64,000 nucleotides of DNA from Pyrrhoderma lamaoense (taxonomy: Eukaryota > Basidiomycota > Agaricomycetes > Hymenochaetales > Hymenochaetaceae). How positions within the stretch are numbered: the stretch's first letter is position 1; every line of letters begins with the position of its first letter. This document shows, piece after piece, positions 24,573-36,605 of this stretch. The stretch is taken from positions 62,001-126,000 of the forward strand of contig NBAZ01000010.1 of the NCBI GenBank assembly GCA_002794735.1. The letters are read 5' to 3'. The notes under the pieces were generated by a model. The model worked only from the letters and a program-made list of their open reading frames with translations. It was not told where the DNA came from and ran no database searches. Made by a program: the position numbers and the translations under genes.

Positions 24573-25477
24573 TATCTTTGATTTTCTGTCTAAGCGCTAA
24601 GCAGCATGCGAGGTAGTACGCTCGTTTTAAAGGCTATAGCAGAGCTGAGATAAGGATAGGCTGGGAACCACAGCTGAGCTCTCAATTCATTGTCACTGAC
24701 AACACCACCACGATCTGCACAATGCCAAAGAATAAGTGATCATTTACACGTGACATTACGATTACGATTATGATATAATAATAATTATCATATTATTATG
24801 ATGATGATACAATTTACATGTACATTTACTATTTCATTTGTATTTGCAACATTATTGATCTATAGTACAATTTAGAACGTATAATCTTTAAGCCTAAATT
24901 CATCTCAACACAAGCAAAAAAAATTAGCACAGTATTTTCAGCAAGGATACCTTTACGCTCACCTGAATCAAGCCCAAGCTACTGATACTTCCTTAGTCAA
25001 CTCTAGTATCATAAAATCGCATGACATTCTGCTTAAAAGATTTCAGTGTATAGGGTAGAATGATAATCAAGTAATGTGTATGGTCGTCGATGTAATGTAC
25101 GCATGTGTAGGTGATACCAAAGCTTGGTTCTGTATGGCTTCTAATTGCAAATTCCTAACGATATTTTTTCTTCATAAGCAGCATCTTGTACCAGCTTTGA
25201 TGTATGTGATCCCCGCAGCGAGCATTGAAACATTACAACTTCTTCCTTTTCATAAGTACATGCTGATGTTCTCGACTCTTTTTTCAAGCTGCTCTTTACA
25301 GCAACGCATGACATTCCGTAGTTGTTACGTCGCGCAGCATAAACCCCAAGAGGTGTATGCATGCATGGGCTTCGTAATGTTCAGAATGTCTTTATAGTTC
25401 TTCAACTTCTGATTTGTCACCTTTGCTCCCACTCAAACATCACCTTGGCTCTGTGTCAGATTGCCGTCGTTAATGTC
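24573..25477. other. Intergenic, no gene seen
   Basis: Holds the promoter side of the WD40 gene and the region that should encode the missing fingers of gene D. ORF 25141-25362 (minus) shows no C2H2 pattern. AT-rich repeats of TTATTA and GATGAT type lie near 24770-24815. Confidence 0.5.
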
Positions 25478-26000
25478 TTAGTCGTTTAACTCGTCATCAC
25501 TTGGATGCACGTATCGTATCCCGTCCGTATCTTTCTCTGTTCCTTCGTCCCCCATGTTGAATCCCTCCACCACGCTTTTTTTCAAGGAATCTTTCTCTCC
25601 TACATCCACACTGTTGTCTCCAACCAACGATACGTCTTGAACATCGTAATCTATTTCGCACTCAGAAGTGTCTTCATCATCTTCCATTATTTCCTCTCTA
25701 TCGGAGCGCAGTCTCTCACCAAGCTCGTCATTCCAAGATAGGGATCTGAAAGATTCGAATAGCCCTGTTCTTTGTGTAAAGTCCGCCGACGACTCCCCGT
25801 CCATAGGGGGTACTCCCCTATGATATGCTCTCGATCTCTCAAGAGGAAGTCCCTCTGTGTGGGTTCGAATTCTTCTGATATATTGTCTATAAGCCTACAG
25901 GAAATAATAAGTATGAGAGAATGGTGATAAGTGGGCTGACGTACCAATCGACTGGGGGGATGAAGTTTTCCGGAATGAAGCCAAAGAATCTTATCGACAT
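25478..26000 (-). pseudogene. Gene D: shortened copy of gene B without zinc fingers
   Basis: From ATG 26000-25998 the sequence follows gene B closely: FFGFIPENFIPPVDW, the same intron with near-identical ends (GTACGTCAGCCCA...TGTAG), LIDNISEEFEPTQRDFLL, then DFTQRTGLF and WNDELGERLRSDREE. It stops at 25478 after DGIRYVHPSDDELND, within the acidic region, so the whole finger module is absent. One C is missing near 25844 (CTCTTGAG against CTCCTTGAG in gene B). Either a decayed relic or a short acidic protein that could interfere with B. In-frame upstream ATGs at 26006 and 26018 exist. The retained acidic frame leaves open that it is expressed. Confidence 0.7.
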
Positions 26001-26143
26001 TGACATGATATTGTGCATTAATCTCGTTCCCAGGAAGCTATAAATTCGAATTGTAGTGAAATGAATTACTCTGGATTAATCTCAAGAGGTAAAGCATTGT
26101 CAGAGGTGTGCTGGGCAAGAGTAAGAGTACGTTAGGACATATC

Positions 26144-26151
26144 TATATATA
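26144..26151 (-). promoter_or_regulatory. TATA-like box upstream of gene D
   Basis: TATATATA on the minus strand, about 145 bases before the gene D ATG, a spacing like that of gene A. It suggests that the truncated copy kept its promoter. Confidence 0.45.
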
Positions 26152-29100
26152 CCCTTTTCCCTTTAGATCACAAAGAACTAACGTTCTACTCTTTCTCTCT
26201 ATTCCTTCTATATCAAACGATTCGTTGCCTAATACCAAACAATGATGTGAAGATACACAAAGAAATCACAAGTTAACCGTACTTGAATAACAAAGATATG
26301 GTTGTAAGAAACATAAGATAGAGACAATAAACAGAGCCACTTATACTATAAGATGTATCCAAGGCACAACCTATTAGTAAGAAATTATAGTATCATAATG
26401 CTCTTGAAGATACGAGCCCATACTTCCGTTGTTAGACCCCGGTGGCTCCGGCTTTCTGATCCCTTATTCATACTATGAGACAAAGGTAAAAACGCCACTA
26501 CGAGAAGCATAATGGTCACAACACAGATATCTAACTGACGAAGCAACCTGGACTCATGTCTACCTAGCCTTACTTGTTTTGATATGGTTCAAATTTCAGG
26601 AGCTTCTAATCCTAAAGGCTAAAGAAGTAGAATGAGCTATATTTTATTATGGAAAGACGTAGAGAAGACATGTATGATCTGTTAGCTCTAGATTTGAATG
26701 TACGACAAGAATGTTGTTGCTTTTACATGTTTTGTCTCTTCAATCACTGCAGCATTTGTACGACAATAATAAAATTAAAATAGGATTTAGTTCCGCCACA
26801 AAATAAACTTCCGCAAGATTTGCGTTAGTGATGTCATCGATTTAGTTTAAGAACCGATTTTAACCGTTATTATCTCTCTCACCATAAATACTGAAAGCTA
26901 TTGGCCAAAACCTGCTTACTTGAAGAGCTTCAATAATACGCTTACATCAAAGACTATAACTCAGAATGTTTATTCTGACTCCCAACTTATATTACATGAA
27001 TACCACTTGTTTGTACTGAAATAACAGTGGCTCGAAATCATGATTCATGGTCAAGTGACACATTCAAGCTACTAATAAAGGGTACCACCTATACAGTTTG
27101 TGGAAAAAGACTTACAGTAGAAATCTAGCATATGTTTTTGACGAGGCTCCTTAGATAATATCAAGAACTCCACTTACATCATTGACCTAACCATCTATGG
27201 AGACTTTTTCTTGAGTAGAATACAAGTGAATCTAGTAACTAGTTAAGGTACCCAAAGAAGCAAAAAATCGTCCCCCTAAAAGTGAAAAGAAAACGTTGTC
27301 CTTGACAATATGTCTTATTTCACACTTCATTGCGTGACGTATGTTACTTTACTTCCCAACCCTTCTTTGATCAGTTTTATATTGCAGACATCTCAGAAGA
27401 TTGATGCTTTGTATGGACATCAAACCATTCGCGGGATCTCAGGCCCGGCTGAGTGCTGTATACACGGGTTTGGGGACAGTGAGCTCATAGTAATCCATCG
27501 ATAAGTAAGCCACTTACGCATTTTTAATTGCAAGAAGCTCTCAGTGACTATTGCTCTGACGTGTAGCAAGGAAATAGTCGAGTAGCCGTATCCGAACTAC
27601 ATCTACAAAGAACTATATCATCCTAAATCTTCAGATATTCCTATAGTATACAATGCTCGTAAGTCCATTCTAAGCTTTATTTCTTATGAATGTTTGACTC
27701 GTGTTTATATCCATGGATCTGAGAGAGATTGATAAAATCACAACGCACTAATAGTATGGTGGCTTTTTCTCTTTAAATCGATAATCAATACACACGAAGA
27801 ACCATCATAGTGATAGCCACGACTAATACGGTAGAGGATAGGAAGGACTACGTCGTACCAAGACTTATGTTCGTTAGTACCACGACTCAACAAACACCAG
27901 TGACGTCGAAACTTCATCCTCACGAACAACGTGTGTATCATTCAATCATCACATTATTCTAATTAAACATTATATCCACGAGCATAGACAAAGCTGCTGA
28001 AGCTTTGCATTTATTAACGGCGCCCGAGTACACACACAAATACCATGATATTTCAGGCGGTTATAACCGAACATAACCGCAACTCCTACATCATCGAGCA
28101 AGGGACATCTGTAAAATGAAAGAAACCGAGTTTCCTTTTCTCATAGATGTCGATCAGACACTGATAGCTTCTGGTTATGGATATGTTCACTAATAAAGCC
28201 CACTATAACAAGCTCAAACATTGAGATGAACAGGATATATCCGCCCAATTGCTGGTCGAAACTGACTCAATTACTACTCACGTTACGAAGTTGCTTTACC
28301 ACTATAGTCCACAATAGTGGATACAATACAATATCACTATTTTCAGTAATAATGTGATTCTGTCGAGCGTAGATGTACGTCTGATAGCTGTTTTGTACGT
28401 TCTACATACACTAGTGAGATTCAGAACTAAAAGAGTGAGTAATATTCCACAAAAAACAAACAGATACAAATATACCACGAATTTAAGATTCTTGCTATTA
28501 GATTTTAAAAGTAGAGGCTCTAGGCCCATCAGTTGCTCGAGCCTCTAGGCGTGTGTATTTTGAAGTTACAGGAAGTAGTGATTTGATTGATTAGGTTGAT
28601 CTTAGGGCTGTGCGATTTCACATCAATCATTATGCTCTATATAGAAACTCGAAAGAGACGATTCAGTAGTTCATCATGTATCAATCTGCTATAATGTACA
28701 TTAAGATGAGATTTAAGTTGCAAGGATGAAAAGGGTAGAGTAGCCATAGCCAACGCATGTAATACATGTAAGATCTAACCCGGAAGAATACGAAGTCTAG
28801 AAGCTAAGAAGCTAATATAACGAAAGTCTGAGAAAGACTACTTGCACGCGCTCTCAACCAGTAAAGAGAAAAGCTTCCAGCTAGCTAGCTACTTAGTCCC
28901 GGCGATTACGCATCAATTCTGAAGGGCTGTGGAGCATGTACCTCATTTTCAAATACATAAATACAAATCCTATGATGAAACAGCGTAAACCTAAACACCC
29001 GCAACCATGAGCAATACACGTTAAGCCTCCATCCCCATCTCCACCCCTGCTTCTTATTTTTTTTCTCTTCCTCTTTATAATTCCGTCTTCGGGAGAAGGC

Positions 29101-30625
29101 ACGCTCGAGATCATAAGATTCACCTGATTGTCTGAGCTTGCTAGTTATAGGGTCATGCCTCTCCGGAGTATCATCGCAGATTATCTCCAAGGTAAACACG
29201 CATAAAGCATGAACGTACATGAATTCCCGACGTTTATGAATTCATAATCATGTTCATTAACAGAGCTGCACGCATACTGCATGCATCGGATCCCGTGGTG
29301 TTAAAACAGTATTTGATCAGCGTTAGTCTAGCAGTAGATTTGAACACCGGATCAACTTTGAGCACGACTCAGATATAGTTTTCATAATAAAAGAGTCCCG
29401 AGAACAAGTAAGAATAATGAGAGAAGGGGTGTCAAGTAAGTTCTCAACTAATAAAAAAACTTGAGGATCATTAATATAAGAAGACTATACGTAAGCAATT
29501 GACTTAGTCAGATAGTCAGATAGATGTTGTCCCCAAAAGCTTCCAAAAGTAGAAAAACCGAGGGCTATTTCTGAGTGTCGTTCGTACGGGACATGCCGGA
29601 AGGAGGGGAAGAAGGTGGCAATAAAGGCGGAGAATGGATGATACATGAGATTGTATGAGAACGTAGATGGTAGAAGCCATGAGGAAAGATGGGTTCATTA
29701 GAATTTCTAAAAGTGAGAGCGCTCCAATTAAGTACCTATAGATGTCAGCACCACGTATTTGATTTTCTTGATTTCTTGACGATAATAAATTTCCGATTAT
29801 CATTCTTGACCTTTAGCATCGAATACAGTGGCTGTGTGGGTTCAGAATATCTCATCAACTAAAGTCGAAGCGGGCAAGAAAATAAGGAGTCTCGAACTGG
29901 GGTAAAACTTAAAAATCGACTTATGGAATTTACGTCGTGATAAGCAATAAATCTTCGTTATGTGAAACAGAGTGAGCACATTCTCGAGTATTCTACTATA
30001 TTGATAAGAATATAAATATATATGTCAGTGAGAGCGAAAAGAATTAGATATACAGGAACTCCCGAAAGCGTGGTGATGTGATACATGTATCTGTATGTGA
30101 TGGCAGCCCACGATGTGGGATGCGTGTGTAAGGACACTGAGTGAAAAGGACTGCTGACCCTTTCTTGAAAACGGTCAAAACGGACGTAAGGCGAACGAGG
30201 AGTCGGACGCAGTATCAAATCTGGATCCGGACGGCTGAAAGAGGAACTTGTATTGATAGTGAGGAAGCAGCTTCGGAGGGGGGAGCTACTGAGATGGCAG
30301 AGAAGATGATGAGTGTATGAGTAGAGAACTGTAGGCTGTAGGGCGTGTTTGCGAAGAATCCAAGAGGGATCGATAGTACGATCAGTAGAGCTATATACAT
30401 GTACATTTGTGGGCACACGACCTAAATAGTAGAGAGTATGATACAGAATGAGGGGTGATGGTGACAAAAGTGATGATGTATGATGATGCACGCTTGCGGG
30501 GTGCAATGAAGGTACAACGAGGTAAAGCCGGGAAATTGGATTCTAGGAGAGAATTCTAGTCCCAGGAAGAGGGTCACGTATACATGGTTACGACAAGACC
30601 AGGTGTTTTGAAAATAGAATTTGAA
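26152..30625. other. Gene-poor stretch, only uncertain ORFs
   Basis: No gene I can support in 4.5 kb. The best candidates on the minus strand are 28906-29220 (charged, SRRRNYKEEEKKNKKQ, overlapped by an equally long frame at 28893-29123) and 29958-30506. The latter shares its bases with a hydrophobic frame at 30215-30418 (MYIALLIVLSIPLGFF) that could be an exon of the membrane-protein candidate upstream. None has a full model. Confidence 0.45.
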
Positions 30626-30841
30626 TTACCGCCTAATGCTCGTATAAGCTGCAGAAGATGCTCTACCTGCGAAGGAGTTAGTGAGCCACTCGAAAGCCAA
30701 GTACAGACACAATGCGAACGCTAAGAGCAAATAGAGTTTAGGTCTTATTATGGGTAGACTCGGAAGGTCGGGTGGCCGGGATCCGTATGGATTGAATTGA
30801 CTGGGAGATAAGCGGTTGAGTGCAGGGCTCAAGCTAGCCAA
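30626..30841 (-). CDS. Possible first exon of a membrane protein
   Basis: A frame reading SLSPALNRLSPSQFNPYGSR then PIIRPKLYLLLAFALCLYLA shows a Pro-rich cytosolic head and one clear transmembrane helix, the layout of a type II membrane protein. No ATG is in frame near 30841 (the track-like start is TTG), so either an upstream exon is missing or a base is lost. A donor GTAATT follows AYTSIRR at the 3' end, and a hydrophobic frame at 30215-30418 may be a later exon. I do not recognise the family. Confidence 0.35.
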   Translation of the reverse strand: MASLSPALNRLSPSQFNPYGSRPPDLPSLPIIRPKLYLLLAFALCLYLAFEWLTNSFAGRASSAAYTSIRR

Positions 30842-31576
30842 AGAAATAATTTAATAAGATCAAAAGTCGCTCTCTCTGCTGATTGCGGTCGTATCGCAAT
30901 GAAGCTAGCGGCCGTGCAACGTCCATTTTTGAAGTCAATCTGTTTTCAGGAGGTGTCTAGCTTTGGGAGGAGTCCAAAAATGGGTTGAGCCCAAACACAG
31001 TCACATAGAGTCACACATTCTCCTCGTCGATCCCTCGGGTTGATCGTTTCAAAAAGTGGAAAAAAAGAGGGGAGACGCGCCTCGAGGTGTGGGGTACCCT
31101 GAGACCAGACTACCATAAGAAGCTAGTAACGGACGCGTGACCCGTTATATTTCGGTTACAGATGATGGATGATCACATGATTGGGGATATTACGTCAGAA
31201 ACACGAGGCAGGGTAGGAAAGTACTTTATCGGAAATGGCTCTCCTTTACCTGCTGCCTTCGACGACGTGCTCAGTGCGCACGCCCATCAGTTAGCAGCGA
31301 GCAAAGAGAGCGAGAAGAGTAATCAATCTTTTAGTCGTCGCAGCTGACGACACCCAAGTCGAGAAGGCGAGCTGTGACGACAGTTGAGCACGACGTGGCC
31401 AGCATATAGAAGACTGGTACCGTACTCTGGCTCAGACTAGACCAGACTCTCAGTCTAGCGTGCATCACCTGCTGTCTATCGCATGTAAGTCTCTTCTAAT
31501 ATATTATATTAGCTTATGTCTTGATCGTCATACAATTCATATCCTTCTGTCTTCCCCCCCTTTCCTCCTCTTCATC
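30842..31576. other. Probable divergent promoter region
   Basis: 735 bases between the minus-strand membrane-protein candidate and the plus-strand Ser-rich gene. No gene is seen. The frame of the downstream gene stays open to 31460, but the ATG at 31577 fits best after a pyrimidine-rich leader. Confidence 0.45.
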
Positions 31577-33960
31577 ATGTCAGTATCTACTCAGTACATG
31601 TCTGCTCCTCTCAGCTCTAGGCGATGGCCGGACCGTCCCCGCTCAGTGGACCCTGCGCAAGTAGCTGCGACAACGACCTCGTCCCGTCCCCTACTTTCAT
31701 CTTTTTCAAGCAGCATATCATCAACCCTCTCCATGTTCGGAAGGCATTCTCGCTCTAATTCTTCTGCATCTAGTCAGCAACCAGTGAGACCTTCAAGTGC
31801 TGCCCCCCATGCCAAGTGGAATCCCAGGTCGAATACTCCTGCCTCACAACAGACATCCTCAGCGACAAGGCACAGATCCACTTCGAGCGCTTCTGCCGCG
31901 GCCGCGGCCCTTGCAACTCCGATCAATCCTAACTTCAATCAAGGATCAGAGCCGCCTCTACCGCCGATTCCGGCTGAGGTCTCTACTCCCGATTCTACAG
32001 CTACATCTGGAAATGTGACCTGGCGTCAAGCTATTCAAAAAGAGATCGTTCAGCGTTATCAATCCAGGCTGCGTGAATTAGATGTTGAATTTCAAAACAG
32101 TCTCCGAGCTACTCTCGTTTCTGGCGGACTTAATCGGAGTACGGTTTCTCATTCCTCTCGTAGACGCGACTCTTCCTCATCAGGCTCCAGCGGATGGAGC
32201 TCTGAAGGCCGTATGAGCGATGAGCAAAAGCTAAGGGCGTCGTATGAGAGGTCTGCTAATATTCTTGAGCGGGAGATGCAAGATGAGATAAGAGCGGAAA
32301 TACGAAGGGAAGAAGCGAGGAGAAAGGGTGAAATGCCTCCACCTGCACTTCCACAGCATAGGAGCGCTCCAATCGCTGTGAGTAAATCGAAGGACCGTGG
32401 GATACTTGTGGAGATGGATGATGGCGAGATTATAGGAGAGACTGAGGGAGAGGATTGGCTGTGGAGGCCTGGGGAATCTGCTTCAGGTGATCGTGATGAG
32501 AAATGGAAAGACGCTGTCAGGCAGGAACAACAAGTTATCTGGGACACGATAAAACGTGAAGGTTCGTCAGCGACAGCGGCGGCTCAGCACCAGGGATTGT
32601 CCACTTCAGGGAGCCGCAAGGTCCACTTTGCTGGATCTTCATCGGCTTCTAACAACTCCGCATCAACGCCAACTCTCCCTAGAACACCTTATTCGTCGTC
32701 CGGAGGGTATCCAACCTCTCTTGGTTTGGGCCATGCACGCAGTTCTAGCGCACATCCTTATCCTTCTCACGTTTCGACTTCAGTTTCGCGTTCGATGTCA
32801 CCAGCAGTTGTCTCTCCTAGCGTTAGCGTCAGACCCGGAAGTGCACGACCTGCGAGTCCTGCGACTGCGACATCCCCTACTTCTGGCTCGGGATCCGGTT
32901 ATACTCGATGGATACCTACTTCCGCATCCCAGCTCTCTAATAGCGTTAGTACAAGCGGGACAAACGGGAGCAATCCTATTGCTATTCCTGGAAGCCGGGA
33001 TCGTGAAAGAGACAAGGAAAGAGAAAGGGAGAAGGCGGCCGATCGGGCAAGTGGGAGTTGGAGGGACTGGGGTACACCAAGTCCATCGTCTTATGGTCAC
33101 CATGGGCATCAAGTTTACTATCCTCACGGAAAGATGCCAAGTAACGGAAATTTCCAGGTTGCTACTGGAGTACGAACTCCGAGTAATGGGAATTTGGCAG
33201 GGACTGCGTCGGCAGCCCTCTCTTCCGGAGTGGATGCTACGAATAGTAATACAACGATAGGTCAGGGAATGCGCCGAGCAGTGACACCTGGTGTTAGTAG
33301 TGCAAGTGGTTATGCCAATGCGAGACAAAGAACTTTGTCGAGTAGAGAAAGGGCACCGAGTACTCCTCCGGTTTTGGGCCAATATTCATCTACTTCTACC
33401 CGTGATCGAGAGAAACGCGAAGAAAGAGTGAAGGAAAGGGAGAGGGACAGAGGGAGAGGGCATACAAAGAGTCTATCGAAGGCGAACGTCGTGGATGACC
33501 GAGACTTAGACGATACTTCTCCTACATCTAATCAACCTATAGTTGCACCTCAGCGCCCCCTTCCGCACCTCATTACATGCAGTCATCGTATTCGACTTCA
33601 AGAATACGTTCTTCAACTATGTCTTCTCACAAAGCATATCCATCAAATCCTCAAGTACAAGCCGTATCGATGCAGAAGCGGACAAGTAGTTCAAGGAGTG
33701 CCCTTGTTGATGAAGACGCCCCGCCCACTGCCGAAGCCATAATAATGGAAAGACATAGTTCATCTCGTTCTACTTCGCAGCAGGCGCCGCCTAGCCCAGC
33801 ACCTATTCCGGCTTCGTTGAAAGGTAAAGGGAAGGCGCCGCCTGCTCCTGTGAGTAATGCAGAATATACGTATGGTGGAAAGAAAGGAATGTACACTGCT
33901 CAATTGGAAGACTTTGCGACTATGTTGAAGAGAGAGTTGAGGATCAGTGCGGAGGCATGA
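31577..33960 (+). CDS. Large Ser-rich low-complexity protein
   Basis: About 794 residues, no intron needed. Ser/Thr/Pro-rich through most of its length with alternating basic clusters (GSRDRERDKEREREKAADRA). A more ordered, charged block sits at about residues 140-325: WRQAIQKEIVQRYQSRLREL, MQDEIRAEIRREEARRKGEM, GILVEMDDGEIIGETEGEDW. A second ends the protein (MYTAQLEDFATMLKRELRIS). One C is missing in the run at 33556-33560; one added base joins the frame to APHYMQSSYSTSR and on to the stop at 33958. I do not recognise the family. Heavy disorder and Ser content suggest a phosphorylated scaffold, but nothing in the sequence proves it. Confidence 0.72.
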
Positions 33961-36605
33961 AGGATGTCGGGATAGTGTGGTGATGGTTCTGTTGGTGTTG
34001 GTCATCTCTGTTGTGCTGGATGTTTGTGGAGGGGATGGATTGAGGACCGATGCTTGAGGAAGCAGTTTGCGAGACGCGACGCGACGCGTTGACACGTGTT
34101 CGGATTCATGGCTAGGGACCAGGTTTTTGAGCTGGACTTGGAAATATTGTCGACTATCGACCATGACGCGACTCCTGCTTTACCGGAGGAGAGGTAGCTG
34201 CGCGGTGCGCTAGTAAGTCTTACCTTACGGTCACTCGCACTCGTTTGAACTCTTCAGTCCCATCCAGCTTACATCCGAGCTCAGATCATGACCCGACCCC
34301 AACGGGCTATCTACCCCAGTATCTCACACCAGATTCCGACATATACTAATCTCATAACTTTTTCTATCATTGAATGTCACTAGAGTGATGAACGTGTTTT
34401 ATTACTCTTAATTCCTTAACCGTAACTTTGCTATTTGCCTTGCTTCTTACATGTGTTGCCTTGTCTTTTTGCCCGTTTGATCAACCCCTGTTTTTCATTA
34501 TACATGTAGTCCTTTGACTCCTGAGCGCTTAATTCTCTCGTCTCGTCATATGCACTATGCTTCTCTTCGCCAATTATATTTTTTGCTAGTCATTTCTGTT
34601 AGTCTTTTTCCTCGGGTTTTCCTTCCTTTTATCTCCCTGGTTCGTCAACATATGCATATGGCCCCATTCTCAGATCCATCATACGTCATACAACTCATTA
34701 CTTTCTGTTCTTCGTAGTTTCACTTTCTTGCGCTTGTAACTCCCCATCTTTTCTGTACACCAAGAGGAAGACGGTCATGTTACTTTAGCATGTACCACCA
34801 AGTTTACCCTTTTCTGCTCTAATTCTAATTCTCCGCTTTATCATATTTCTCCAAAGCTTTTTCCCTTTCTTCTTCCCATCTAATGCAGAATCATTTTCTG
34901 CCTGTGTGTTACTTTTAGTGTACAATGTTACCCTCATTCAGATACTTCACTTACTCACATTTAGTGGCTCTCTAACGCATATACTCACTTCACTTCTTTT
35001 CACTGATTCAACAACATATCATCAACTCATTCAAATAAACATTTCAGATCCTGTTCATTCATTAAACATATATGCCACCTACATGCATTGACCTTCCGTT
35101 AATATCTATTTTTCGTTTTACTTTTCCCCGTGATCGTCAATAATACCAGTATCTAAACCTTTTTTTTCGTTCCACATCACTTGGGGTTAGGATACCTAAG
35201 GTACGACGAAACAAGAAACAACTAACAGTGAACAAATATGAGCTTTATATAACAATATCACATATGGTTCTCCTCTTATTACCTCTCCTTGGACTTTTTC
35301 TGCTGATTGATTCTTCTAATTCAAACAAGTCAGTAAATAGTATCCCCGCTCAGTTATAGCTTGTATTTATGACCTGTCAGATGTTAAAGTAATATAAACA
35401 TAAGGTTGCTGAACTTGCCTTCTGCACGTGTTTCTTTTCTCCCTTCCTCCTCGACTCTATAAGCTGCACAAAGAATCTTCTAGTAAGTGCATAGCCCAAA
35501 GTTCTGTCGAGGATTCTCTGTGGAGCTCGACGAGTAGCGTTTACGTATTTGATGAAACCTAGTTCAAGTATTAAACTATGAAGTAAAATAGGTGGCAAAA
35601 CTCAAGATGCAATTTGAAGATATAAAGGAGATATTCACATTTCATTAACGAATCATCGTTAGTATTTTGGAACCTCATCGACTAATTATGCTGTACACCG
35701 AATCACATGTGTTTCAAAGAGTACGTCCTTTATATCTTTACTCACCAAATCGGGAATAACAACATTGAGATAACAGAATCGCTCAGCAGTGTCCATGATA
35801 CTTGTACTGTTGGGCTTTTCGAAACATAGCTTATTTGAGTTATATGAAAAGTAGGTACCGTAGATATCGCCTACTTTATTTGCAATTCTCTACAATGATT
35901 CTCTCCAGCTAAATTTGACAATGCAGAGCGTGGGAAATATAAGTTCGACAAGCAAACCTTGCTGCACAGATAACTACTCATTCAGAATTAACTTCAACGT
36001 AACTTTTCATGAGAACATGGCCAATGACCTACGGGAGGAGCACCGCCTGACACTGAGAGAAGCAAAAATCTACTTTTACCTGTTCTTCGAGTACATATGT
36101 AATTTGATGGACTAAGATGGGTTAATAAAGCTACATAACGAAATGCCTGTCGTAAACCTGAGGACCAGACTAGCCTTATCTTTTCATGCACGGGGGTTCG
36201 TACCTTGATTCTCTTTTCCTCCATCAAGCTTTATTTCCTCTTACATATTGTATCATACTGTCCTAACCTCACAAGGAGATTTCAAGGTCAAGAAAAGCAA
36301 AGATAGCGATAAGCGTCCCTCATCCCTTAGAGAAAAGAATACATCTTTCTACTAATGTTTGTGTACAGCTTTTCGTATCCTTTTTTGTTCCCTTTCACGC
36401 TCTTAATAGGACAAATACTTACTAGAACTATATTGAGATAGAAGCAATAGCGCATGTGACTTCATTTCGTGGGAGTTCTGGCCTGCATGCACGAACATGC
36501 ACAGCCGTCCAACACGTTATAATAGATGCATAACGCCTGGTATCAAGACATCAATTCAAGTATCGTTACCCCTGTACTCTTATATACTCTACCCACAGCC
36601 AGGAA
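33961..36605 (+). promoter_or_regulatory. Intergenic, TATA-like site of kinase 1 at 36581-36586
   Basis: 2.6 kb without a supported gene; the first half is T-rich, as expected for a 3' flank. TATATA lies only 20 bases before the kinase ATG, inside an 18-base block (36574-36591) that recurs after the second kinase at 45262-45279. Confidence 0.45.

Noticed and set aside
25141..25362. Remaining finger exon of gene D
   Set aside because: The frame has cysteines but none of the RHC, FKRH or LPTE landmarks of the family.
29958..30506. 182-codon minus-strand ORF
   Set aside because: Composition is His/Ser/Tyr-rich without a motif, it ends in hydrophobic read-through of AT-rich DNA, and another frame across the same bases is as plausible. 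Listed only as part of the gene-poor stretch.
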